This document shows positions 20,284 to 27,495 of a stretch of DNA of 64,000 nt, piece after piece. Position 1 is the stretch's first letter, and each line of letters begins with the position of its first letter. This DNA is from Allosphingosinicella deserti (GTDB lineage: Bacteria > Pseudomonadota > Alphaproteobacteria > Sphingomonadales > Sphingomonadaceae): NCBI RefSeq assembly GCF_003012735.1, contig NZ_PXYI01000010.1, positions 1 through 64,000 on the forward strand. Direction: 5' to 3'. A program made the translations under genes and the position numbers. A model generated the notes under the pieces. The model saw only the letters and a program-made list of their open reading frames with translations. It had not been told where the DNA came from and ran no database searches.

Positions 20284-20715
20284 ATGAACGAGACCATCCT
20301 TCGCTTCGGACATCCGGACACGCTCGTTGCCGAATATGCCGATTGGGTGGTCCTCCTGCGCCCCTCCCAACCGACGCTCGGCAGCCTGGTGCTTGCGGCG
20401 AAAGGCGAGGCGACCGCCTTCTCCGATCTCCCCGCCGAGGCCTTTGCTGGCCTGCAGCGGGCGATCGCCGACGTCGAGGGGGCGCTCGGCGTCGCCGTCC
20501 GCTACGAGAAGATCAATTACCTGATGCTGATGATGGTGGACCCGAACGTCCACTTCCACGTCATTCCGCGCTACGCGGGCGAACGCACCGCCTGCGGGCT
20601 GACCATCGCCGATGCCGGCTGGCCCAAGGCCCCCGCGCTCGGCGAGGCCGTGGACCTCGATGGCGATCAGATCCGGAATCTGGTCGCCTGGCTGAAGGCG
20701 GCCTGGCCCGCTTAG
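20284..20715 (+). CDS. HIT-family protein
   Basis: A 143-residue protein. NVHFHVIPRY near the middle is the histidine-triad motif with the first histidine replaced by asparagine; the two remaining histidines include the one normally used as nucleophile. HIT proteins hydrolyse or transfer nucleotidyl groups. It starts 10 bp after the transferase with GGAGAAG in the gap, so the two are co-transcribed, suggesting a role in turnover or recycling of the CDP-alcohol or CMP. Its stop overlaps the convergent nucleotidyltransferase gene. Confidence 0.8.
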   Translation: MNETILRFGHPDTLVAEYADWVVLLRPSQPTLGSLVLAAKGEATAFSDLPAEAFAGLQRAIADVEGALGVAVRYEKINYLMLMMVDPNVHFHVIPRYAGERTACGLTIADAGWPKAPALGEAVDLDGDQIRNLVAWLKAAWPA

Positions 20716-21464
20716 GCGGCGGCCGCTTTCGCTGCGGCCGCCCAGCGCTCGGTGAGCGCGGTCGCCTTGACCACGTCCTCGGGAAAGTCGACTTCCTGCC
20801 ATTCCTCGCCGTGGATCGACACGGTGCGAACGTCGGCGCCGGCCCGCGCCAACTCGTCGATCGCGCGCAGATACCAGCGGCGGGTACCGTCCGGAGTGCG
20901 CATCATCGCCTCGACCTGGCGGATGAAGGCCGCGGCGCCGCCGTTGCGGAATGCGAGCAGGCCGATCGATTCGGCGTTATATTCGCCCGGCTCCAGCGCC
21001 TTGCCGATGCGGCGCAGGCGATCGCCGTCGCGCAGCACTTTCATGTCGTCCGAATCGTAGCTTTCCTTCTCGTCGACGGTCACTGCGATCGGGCCCGTCT
21101 CCGCCGCGACAACGCGGGCGACCAGTGCATCCGACACCAAGGTGTCACCGTTCAGCAGCAGCAGATCGCCGTCGAACTCCTCGCGCGCCATCCATACCGA
21201 ACCGAGATTGTCGGCGACATGGTAGAAGGGATTGAACAGCGTCCGCACGCCGCGTCGTTTCGCGGCGATTGCGTCGACGAGATGATCACGGAAGCCGGTC
21301 ACGACGACGATGTCGGTGATACCGGCGCCCTGCAGCACGTCGAGCTGCCACTCGAGCAGGCTCTTGCCGGCCAGATCGATCAGGCATTTCGGCAGCTCCG
21401 CGGTGAGCGGAAGAAGGCGCGAGCCTTTGCCCGCGCTTAGAATGACAGCTTTGGAGATTGACAT
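20712..21464 (-). CDS. Sugar/choline-phosphate nucleotidyltransferase (LicC-like)
   Basis: A 250-residue GT-A-fold nucleotidyltransferase. The N-terminus AVILSAGKGSRLLPLT with PKCL is the NTP-binding loop; LLLLNGDTLV holds the metal-binding aspartate; VTVDEKESYDSDDMKV and EWQEVDFPEDV complete the active site. The pattern is closest to phosphocholine or inositol-phosphate cytidylyltransferases rather than RmlA. It probably makes the CDP-activated head group used by the transferase at 19170. Convergent with the HIT gene (4-bp overlap) and divergent from a second nucleotidyltransferase. It ends in an alanine-rich tail. Confidence 0.82.
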   Translation of the reverse strand: MSISKAVILSAGKGSRLLPLTAELPKCLIDLAGKSLLEWQLDVLQGAGITDIVVVTGFRDHLVDAIAAKRRGVRTLFNPFYHVADNLGSVWMAREEFDGDLLLLNGDTLVSDALVARVVAAETGPIAVTVDEKESYDSDDMKVLRDGDRLRRIGKALEPGEYNAESIGLLAFRNGGAAAFIRQVEAMMRTPDGTRRWYLRAIDELARAGADVRTVSIHGEEWQEVDFPEDVVKATALTERWAAAAKAAAA

Positions 21465-21573
21465 GTCCCAGTCCGGAAAGAGGCGTTGCGCTAGCGCAAC
21501 ATGCGTGCTTGTGCAGCTAAATGCGTCATTTTTTTGATCATCTCGTGACTTTGCCGGCGGTGGGGCCGTCCTG

Positions 21574-22383
21574 ATGCCGAATTGGACCGCGATCGTCCTG
21601 GCCGGCGAGCGCCCCGGCGAGACCGGCTTCGCTGAGAGTCAGGGCGTCCGTGCCAAGGCGCTGATCGCGATCGGCGGCGAACCGATGCTGGCCCGCGTCG
21701 TGCGTACCCTGCTTTCAAGCCCCTCGGTGGCGCGTGTCGTCGTTCTGGCCCAGGCCCCGGAGGCGTTGCTCGCCGATGCGCCGGCCTGGATCGCCGCCGA
21801 TCCGCGCGTCTCAACCGCCCGCGCCGGCGACGGGATTTCCAGCAGCATCGCCGCGGTGGCGGGCACTGCGGCCGCGCCGTGGCCGGTACTGATCGCCACC
21901 GCCGATCATGCTTTGCTCACCGCCGAGATGGTCGAGTGCTTCGTCGCCGGCGCGGCCGGTGCGGATGCCGCCTTCGCCGTCGCCGATCGCGCAACCGTGG
22001 AGCGCGGCTATCCCGAGACCAAGCGCACCTGGCTCAAATTCTCCGACGGCCATTATTCCGGCGCCAATCTGTTCGCGCTTGCGACGCCGGCCGCGCGTGG
22101 GGCACTCGATTTCTGGGCCAAAGCCGAGCGCGATCGCAAGAAGGCGCTGAAGATGCTGACCTTCTTCGGCCCGATGATCTTCCTGCGCGCGGTCACCCGC
22201 ACCATTTCCCTCGACACGGCGGCGCTCAAGGTCGGCCGGGCGCTCGGGCTGGCGGTCAGGCCGGTCCGCCTTCCGTTCGCGGAGGCCGCGATCGACGTCG
22301 ACAAGCCATCGGACCTTGCCCTTGTCGAGCGCATTGTGGCTAACAATCCCAGCGATTTGTCCGCGGCCGGACATCGAGGCTAA
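21574..22383 (+). CDS. NTP-transferase (MobA-like) family protein
   Basis: A 269-residue protein opening with TAIVLAGERPGETGF, a variant of the NTP-binding LAGG loop, and containing VLIATADHALLTAEMV with a metal-binding aspartate-type motif. The C-terminal part (KKALKMLTFFGPMIFLR) is not typical of MobA, and AIDVDKPSDLALVE is a common end of sugar nucleotidyltransferases. It may activate a different phospho-alcohol than the LicC-like enzyme. It is 9 bp upstream of the LOV-HTH gene and likely co-transcribed with it. Exact substrate unknown. Confidence 0.75.
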   Translation: MPNWTAIVLAGERPGETGFAESQGVRAKALIAIGGEPMLARVVRTLLSSPSVARVVVLAQAPEALLADAPAWIAADPRVSTARAGDGISSSIAAVAGTAAAPWPVLIATADHALLTAEMVECFVAGAAGADAAFAVADRATVERGYPETKRTWLKFSDGHYSGANLFALATPAARGALDFWAKAERDRKKALKMLTFFGPMIFLRAVTRTISLDTAALKVGRALGLAVRPVRLPFAEAAIDVDKPSDLALVERIVANNPSDLSAAGHRG

Positions 22384-22392
22384 AGGAACCGC

Positions 22393-23004
22393 ATGCCCGC
22401 TGCCGACGACGAAGAGGCGCTGTTCGCCTCGATCCGCCTGAGCCCGATCGCCTCGATCGTTACCGATCCTCGTCTGCCGGACAATCCGATCCGGGCGGTC
22501 AACGCCGCGTTCGTGGCGCTCACCGGCTATTCGGAACAGGAGCTCATCGGCCGCAATTGCCGGATCCTCGCCGGTGCCGGAACCGAAGAGAGCGCCACCG
22601 AGGCCATGCGCCAGGCGATCCGGGACGCGCGGCCGGTGATGACCGAATTGCTCAACTACCGCCGCGACGGCACGCCGTTCCGCAACGCGGTGATGGTGGC
22701 GCCCCTGTTCGGCGACGACGGGCACGTGGCCTATTTCATCGGCTCGCAGATGGACGTCACCAGCGGTGCTGCCCGCGATTCGATCGACCGCGCGAACATG
22801 GCCCGCGCGCGGCTTGGGTCGCTGACCGAGCGGCAGCGCGAAGTGCTCCAGCAGATGGCGCTCGGCCTCCGCAACAAGCAGATCGCCGCCTCGCTTGGCA
22901 TCAACGAGAAAACGGTGAAGATGCACCGCGCCGCCCTGCTCGTCCGCCTGGGCGCGTCGACGTCCGCCGACGCGGTTCGGCTGGCGGTCGAAGCGGGGCT
23001 GTGA
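22393..23004 (+). CDS. LOV-HTH blue-light-responsive transcription factor (EL222-like)
   Basis: A 203-residue regulator. Residues 14-125 are a LOV-type PAS domain: NAAFVALTGY, then GRNCRIL with Cys56 as flavin-adduct cysteine, then NYRRDGTPFRN and VAYFIGSQMDVT, each in the order seen in true LOV photosensors. Residues 140-203 form a LuxR-type HTH (SLTERQREVLQQMALG, INEKTVKMHRAALL). The layout and length match EL222 of Erythrobacter, which dimerises and binds DNA in blue light. AAAGGAACC precedes the ATG. It sits at the edge of the carotenoid locus, so light control of pigment or isoprenoid genes is the natural hypothesis. Targets are not shown by the sequence. Confidence 0.9.
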   Translation: MPAADDEEALFASIRLSPIASIVTDPRLPDNPIRAVNAAFVALTGYSEQELIGRNCRILAGAGTEESATEAMRQAIRDARPVMTELLNYRRDGTPFRNAVMVAPLFGDDGHVAYFIGSQMDVTSGAARDSIDRANMARARLGSLTERQREVLQQMALGLRNKQIAASLGINEKTVKMHRAALLVRLGASTSADAVRLAVEAGL

Positions 23005-23040
23005 GGGGGCTGCTTGGCTCGTCAGCACCTGTTGTAAGTC

Positions 23041-23125
23041 TCCGTTCGGGCTGAGCTTGTCGAAGCCCTCACTTTTAGCCTGCGTCCGGAGAAGGAAATG
23101 GCTTCGACAGGCTCACCCGAACGGA
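23041..23125. repeat. Inverted repeat of the sphingomonad GTTCGGG/TTGTCGAAGCC type
   Basis: The arm at 23041-23067 (TCCGTTCGGGCTGAGC then TTGTCGAAGCC) is matched by its reverse complement at 23100-23125 with one substitution and one missing base. It lies between the convergent LOV-HTH and prenyl synthase genes and could act as a bidirectional transcription stop. A single-armed copy lies at 45232. Confidence 0.85.
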
Positions 23126-23158
23126 GCATCTTGTGAATTGCGGGGGCGGGCAGGGCGC

Positions 23159-24073
23159 TTACCGGTCGCGCTCGACCGCGAACCGGGCGACCGCGCGGAG
23201 CAGGTCGGCGCGGGGGCCGAAATCGGCGAGATGGTCGATCGCCTGGCTCGACAGCAGATTGGCCTGGGCGCGCGCGGCGGGTGCGCCGAGCAGCGAAACG
23301 AAGGTCGGCTTGCCGGCGGCATCGTCCTTGCGCAGACGCTTTCCCGCCGCAGCCTCGCAGCCTTCGACGTCGAGGAGGTCGTCGGCAATCTGAAAGGCGA
23401 GGCCGACGCAGCGTGCATAGCCGCGCAGGCTCCGCCGCGCCTCCTCGCCGGCCTGGCCGAGCGCGCCGCCGGCATCGAGGCACCAGCCGATCAGCGCCCC
23501 GGTCTTGAGCCGCTGCAGGCGCGCGATCGCCTCGAGATCGCCGATCGACGGTTCGGGCATCAGATCGAGCATCTGGCCGCCCGCCATGCCCGAGGCGCCG
23601 ACGCTTCGTGCCAGCGACAAGGTGAGCTCGGCGCGCACCGACGGATCGGGGTGGGTCGCCGGGTCGGCGAGCAGCTCGAAGGCGAGCGCGTGCAGCGAGT
23701 CGCCGGCGAGCACGGCGGTCGCCTCGTCGAAGGCGCAATGGACGGTCGGCTTGCCGCGGCGGAGATCGTCGTCGTCCATGCACGGCAGATCGTCGTGGAT
23801 CAGCGAGTGAACGTGGATGCACTCCACCGCCATCCCGGCGCGGAACGCCCGTTCCCGCGGAACCGCGAACAATTCGGCGGCGGCGATGACGAGCAGCGGT
23901 CGCAGACGCTTGCCGCCGCCGATCGCCGCATGGCGCATCGCCTGATAGAGCTTGATCCGGCCATCGGCAGGCTCGGGGAGCAGCAGGTCGAAGGCACGAT
24001 CCACCTCGGTGGCGATCAGGCGGAGCGACGGCGCGAGCAGGCCTTCGTCGTGGCCGAGTGTCACCGTCGTCAT
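23159..24073 (-). CDS. Polyprenyl diphosphate synthase (FPP/GGPP synthase)
   Basis: A 304-residue trans-prenyltransferase that condenses IPP with allylic diphosphates. The first Asp-rich motif is SLIHDDLPCMDDDDLRRGKP and the second is FQIADDLLDVEG. Overall it is closer to IspA-type FPP synthases than to classic CrtE, but the aromatic residue five positions before the first motif in IspA (Tyr) is His here, a site that sets chain length. It may thus make GGPP for phytoene. Its ATG overlaps the ispH stop (ATGA), so the two are translationally coupled. No other GGPP synthase is visible in the locus. Confidence 0.9.
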   Translation of the reverse strand: MTTVTLGHDEGLLAPSLRLIATEVDRAFDLLLPEPADGRIKLYQAMRHAAIGGGKRLRPLLVIAAAELFAVPRERAFRAGMAVECIHVHSLIHDDLPCMDDDDLRRGKPTVHCAFDEATAVLAGDSLHALAFELLADPATHPDPSVRAELTLSLARSVGASGMAGGQMLDLMPEPSIGDLEAIARLQRLKTGALIGWCLDAGGALGQAGEEARRSLRGYARCVGLAFQIADDLLDVEGCEAAAGKRLRKDDAAGKPTFVSLLGAPAARAQANLLSSQAIDHLADFGPRADLLRAVARFAVERDR

Positions 24074-25053
24074 GCCACCTGCACCGGGCGGAAGTAGATG
24101 CTTTCGATCGGGCTGCCGACTTCCTCGACCAGCAGCGCGAAGCGATCGCGCAGCGACTGGAGCACGGCGGTAACCGAGCTTTCGGGCGTGGAGGCTGCCG
24201 CGGTGACACCGATCGACGCGGCGGCCTGGAACGCGCTCCAGTCGAGATCCTCCGGCCCCGCCACCAGCTGGACCGACGCACAGCCCTGGGCGGCGGCGAC
24301 TTCGACGAGCCGGTTGGCGTTGGACGAGAAGCTTTCGCCGACGACGACGATCGCATCGACCTGCGGAACGATGGCGCGCAGCGCCGCCTGCCGGTTGCTC
24401 GTCGCGTAGCAAATGTCGCTGCCGTTCGGCCCGGCGAGATCGGCGAAGCGGGTCTTGAGGGCGTCGGCAATGCCGGCCGCCTCCTCGACCGAGAAAGTGG
24501 TCTGGACGGCGAATGCGACCCGCGTCTCGGCCGGAAAGGTGAGCGCGGCGACGTCGCCCTGCGTGGAAATCACGCTTGCGGCATCGCCCGGCAGCTGGCC
24601 GAGCGTGCCTTCGATCTCGGGATGGTCGGCATGGCCGATCAGAATGACGTGGCGGCCGTCGCGGTGGTGGCGGACGACCTCTCGGTGGACCTTGGCGACC
24701 AGCGGGCAGGTGGCATCGATCACTCGGCGGCCGCCATCCTCCGCATCATTGGCGATGCTCCGGGAGACGCCGTGGGCAGAAAGGATCAGCACCGCGCCGG
24801 CGGGAACCTCGTCGACCTCCTGGACGAAGATCGCGCCCTTGGCTTCCAGCTCGCGGACGACGGCGAGATTGTGGACGATCGCGCGGCGAACATAGACCGG
24901 CGGCCCATGGCGCTCGATCGCGTCGCTGACCGCGTCGATCGCGCGGCGCACGCCGGCGCAGAAGCCGCGCGGGGCCGCCAGCACTACCCGCATCGGACGG
25001 TGCGGAGACGCAGGCTCTTCGACATCGCACTCCAGGCTTGGGCCGTGGACCAT
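24070..25053 (-). CDS. ispH: 4-hydroxy-3-methylbut-2-enyl diphosphate reductase
   Basis: A 327-residue [4Fe-4S] enzyme, last step of the MEP pathway, giving IPP and DMAPP. The three cluster cysteines are in RGFCAGV (Cys32), DATCPLV and SDICYATSNRQ; the substrate-binding histidines HNL, AHG and GHADHPE are present. It has about 20 extra N-terminal residues before the usual MRVVLAAPRG start; GAGGAG seven bases upstream of the ATG at 25053 supports the longer form. It is directly coupled to the prenyl synthase that uses its product. Confidence 0.96.
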   Translation of the reverse strand: MVHGPSLECDVEEPASPHRPMRVVLAAPRGFCAGVRRAIDAVSDAIERHGPPVYVRRAIVHNLAVVRELEAKGAIFVQEVDEVPAGAVLILSAHGVSRSIANDAEDGGRRVIDATCPLVAKVHREVVRHHRDGRHVILIGHADHPEIEGTLGQLPGDAASVISTQGDVAALTFPAETRVAFAVQTTFSVEEAAGIADALKTRFADLAGPNGSDICYATSNRQAALRAIVPQVDAIVVVGESFSSNANRLVEVAAAQGCASVQLVAGPEDLDWSAFQAAASIGVTAAASTPESSVTAVLQSLRDRFALLVEEVGSPIESIYFRPVQVA

Positions 25054-25120
25054 CAACGCTCTCTCCTCGGCCCCACCGTGTAGCGAGGCTATCCTGTGAC
25101 AGCATTGGGGTCCACCTAGG

Positions 25121-25558
25121 CTAAAGTAGGTAGCGAACCCGCACTGTCTGGACGGTCTTTCCGCCGCCGATCGGAAAGCTCACATCCTTGAACGCCGGCG
25201 GCCCGAAGCGGATCGTCGGGTTGCGCGAGAAGCCGAACCCTTCCGTCGGGACCGGACCGAACTTGTCGAGCCTGCCGTTGCCATTCTCGTCGTGGATCAG
25301 CGACAGGCCGTAGGTGCCGGGCGCGATGCCGGGGATCCGCACCATCAGCGTCTTCGACGCCGCGACCGTCTTGCGAACCGCGCGCGGATCGGCCTTGCAG
25401 TCGGCCGGGAAGTTGGCGGGGCGCTCGGTCAGGCAGAGCTGGACCAGCCCGTTGGCGTTACGCAGCGTCAGCGTGATGTCGAGCTCCGCCGGATTGGGCG
25501 CCGCCGCGCCGCCCAACGTCGGCAGCAGCAGTGCGGCCGCGATCGCGCGCGCCGGCAT
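25121..25558 (-). CDS. Secreted DUF2141 protein
   Basis: A 145-residue protein with signal peptide (ARAIAAALLLPTLGGAAA) and the DUF2141 core: LTLRNANGLVQLCL, GTYGLSLIHDENGNGRLDK and GFGFSRNP. DUF2141 proteins are small periplasmic beta-sandwich proteins of unknown role and are often found near carotenoid genes. The start is uncertain: 25558 or 25576 begin the signal peptide, while 25621 has the best ribosome-binding site (ACAGGTG). In every case the 5' end overlaps the preceding hydroxylase frame by 100-164 bp, which is unusually long. Confidence 0.75.
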   Translation of the reverse strand: MPARAIAAALLLPTLGGAAAPNPAELDITLTLRNANGLVQLCLTERPANFPADCKADPRAVRKTVAASKTLMVRIPGIAPGTYGLSLIHDENGNGRLDKFGPVPTEGFGFSRNPTIRFGPPAFKDVSFPIGGGKTVQTVRVRYLL

Positions 25559-26276
25559 CGAACGTGCCGAGGCCATCGTCCGTGCCGCAGAGCCGATCCC
25601 AGAAGCGAAAATAGAGCCCATAATTACACCTGTACGCGCGGTGATGCCGTTCGTGATGCGACGCCGTGATCAGCCACTTTCCCGCGGGCCCCCGCACGAG
25701 CCGGTCGGGAAACATCTCCCAGCCCATGTGATTGGTGACCCCCATCACCGTCATGACAGTCAGAACGACGAGAAGGGCACCATAATGGATCGGGACCGAA
25801 AGGACGAGCCCCGGAATCACCACAGCCCCGGTCAGCGCTTCGATGGGGTGAAAGCTCATTGCCGCCCACGCCGTCGGCGGGCGGCTGGCGTGATGGACGG
25901 CATGGGCGAGCTTGAACGGCCTGGGGCGGTGCATCCAGCGATGGGTCCAGTAGAACCAGGTGTCGTGGAGCAGCAGATAGACGAGGATCGAGGCCGGCAG
26001 CCACCACAGGGGATAATCCGACACGTCCGAATAGATCCGGGTCCAGCCGCGTTCCTGCCAGCCCCAGGCGAGCAAGCCGGCGGGAAGTCCGTAAATGGCG
26101 GCGCTCGCCAGCGACCAGCCGATTTCCTTGCGGATCTGCCGGGCGCGGCCCGCATACAGGCCGGGCACGCGCCGCTCCGTCACCCAGGCGAAGGCGCCGC
26201 TGACGGCAGCGTAGCGAATCGCGACGATCGCGGTCATCGCCAGCATCGCGACGAACATGGGGAGAGCAGCGGCCAT
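25458..26276 (-). CDS. Sterol desaturase/fatty acid hydroxylase superfamily protein, candidate carotenoid hydroxylase
   Basis: A 272-residue membrane di-iron hydroxylase. Histidine clusters are HDTWFYWTHRWMH, HAVHH, NHMGW and SHHERHH, between four hydrophobic segments. AGGAGG lies seven bases before the ATG at 26276. It is divergent from crtY (58 bp) and heads a minus-strand series with DUF2141, ispH and prenyl synthase. It is not CrtZ, which is found at 29915. The best guess is a carotenoid ring hydroxylase such as the 2,2'-hydroxylase CrtG that makes caloxanthin and nostoxanthin; a sterol- or lipid-modifying role cannot be excluded. The last ~40 residues after FWDRLCGTDDG are low-complexity and overlap DUF2141. 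Confidence 0.82.
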   Translation of the reverse strand: MAAALPMFVAMLAMTAIVAIRYAAVSGAFAWVTERRVPGLYAGRARQIRKEIGWSLASAAIYGLPAGLLAWGWQERGWTRIYSDVSDYPLWWLPASILVYLLLHDTWFYWTHRWMHRPRPFKLAHAVHHASRPPTAWAAMSFHPIEALTGAVVIPGLVLSVPIHYGALLVVLTVMTVMGVTNHMGWEMFPDRLVRGPAGKWLITASHHERHHRAYRCNYGLYFRFWDRLCGTDDGLGTFDAGARDRGRTAAADVGRRGGAQSGGARHHADAA

Positions 26277-26334
26277 GCGGTGCCTCCTACACGAACCATT
26301 GGCGCCGCGCGATGCGGATGCGTATGGCTGGGCG

Positions 26335-27495
26335 ATGGCAGCCCCAAGACTGATCATCGCCGGTGGCGGTCTTTCCGGCTGCCTCGCCGCCCTGTCGCTG
26401 GCGCGGACCCGGCCTGACGTCGATTTCCTGCTGCTCGAAGGGGCGGATCGCTTCGGCGGCAATCACACCTGGTCCTATTTCGACGCCGATCTCGAGGCGG
26501 CGGCGCGGCCGATCGTCGAGCCGTTGCGCGCCGCGCATTGGGACAGCCACGAGATTCGCTTTCCGCGTCGCCGCCGGATCCTTTCCACCGGCTATAACAG
26601 CGTCAGCGCCGAGCGGCTCGACTCGGCGATGCGGGCCGGCGTACCGGCACGAAGCTTCCGGCTGGGCGCGCGTATCGAAGCTGTCGCTCCTGATGCCGTA
26701 ACCCTGGCGGGTGGCGCGCGGATCGAGGCGGATGGCGTAATCGACGCCCGCGGCCCTACGGACTTCTCGGCGCTCGATCTCGGCTGGCAATATTTCCTCG
26801 GTCGCGAGCTGCGTTTCACGCGGCCGCACGGCCTTGGGCGGCCGATCATCATGGACGCGACCGTCGACCAGCAGGACGGCTATCGATTTGTCTATTGCCT
26901 GCCCTTCTCGGCCACCGAGATGCTGGTCGAAGACACCTATTATCGGCTGACGCCCGAGTTCGACGTCGCGGTGCTCGGAGCCAGGATCGACGCCTATGTC
27001 GAAGCGTATGGCTGGGGCGCGTCCACGCTTGTGCGGGAGGAGCATGGCGTGCTCCCGGTCGCGATGGGCGGCGACGTCGAAGCCTTGTGGGCCGGCGCAT
27101 CGGTCGCCCAGCTCGGCCTGCGCGGCGGCTTCTTCCACCCGACCACCGGCTATTCGCTGCCGGATGCGGCGCGCAACGCCTTGCTGCTCGCCGAGCAGCA
27201 GGATTTCGGCAGTGCGGCGCTTCGCCACCTGTTTCACGGCGAGGCGCGCCGCGTTTGGCGGGAGAGGGGCTTCTATCGCTTGCTCAACCGGATGCTGTTC
27301 CGCGCCGCGCCGGGCCCGGAGCGCTACCGGGTGCTTGAGCACTTTTACCGTCTAGCTGAGCCGGTGGTCGAGCGCTTCTATGCCGGGCGTACCACCGTCG
27401 TCGACAAGGCCCGCATCCTGAGCGGGCGACCGCCGGTGCGGATCGGCAGAGCGATCTCCGCTCTTGCCAACAAGGAAGGACAGCCGACTGCATGA
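26335..27495 (+). CDS. crtY: Lycopene beta-cyclase
   Basis: A 386-residue flavoprotein forming the two beta-ionone rings of beta-carotene from lycopene. The FAD motif is IIAGGGLSGCLAAL at the start, FGGNHTWSYF follows, and GLRGGFFHPTTGYSLPDA is the conserved C-terminal block of CrtY. The ATG at 26335 is chosen because the longer frame back to 26257 runs into the divergent hydroxylase promoter. Its stop overlaps crtI (ATGA). First gene of crtY-crtI-crtB. Confidence 0.94.
   Translation: MAAPRLIIAGGGLSGCLAALSLARTRPDVDFLLLEGADRFGGNHTWSYFDADLEAAARPIVEPLRAAHWDSHEIRFPRRRRILSTGYNSVSAERLDSAMRAGVPARSFRLGARIEAVAPDAVTLAGGARIEADGVIDARGPTDFSALDLGWQYFLGRELRFTRPHGLGRPIIMDATVDQQDGYRFVYCLPFSATEMLVEDTYYRLTPEFDVAVLGARIDAYVEAYGWGASTLVREEHGVLPVAMGGDVEALWAGASVAQLGLRGGFFHPTTGYSLPDAARNALLLAEQQDFGSAALRHLFHGEARRVWRERGFYRLLNRMLFRAAPGPERYRVLEHFYRLAEPVVERFYAGRTTVVDKARILSGRPPVRIGRAISALANKEGQPTA

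Noticed and set aside
24074-24412. A longer prenyl synthase with ~113 extra N-terminal residues
   Set aside because: The extension lies inside ispH in another frame and is not conserved-looking; the ATG in the ATGA overlap is a natural start.
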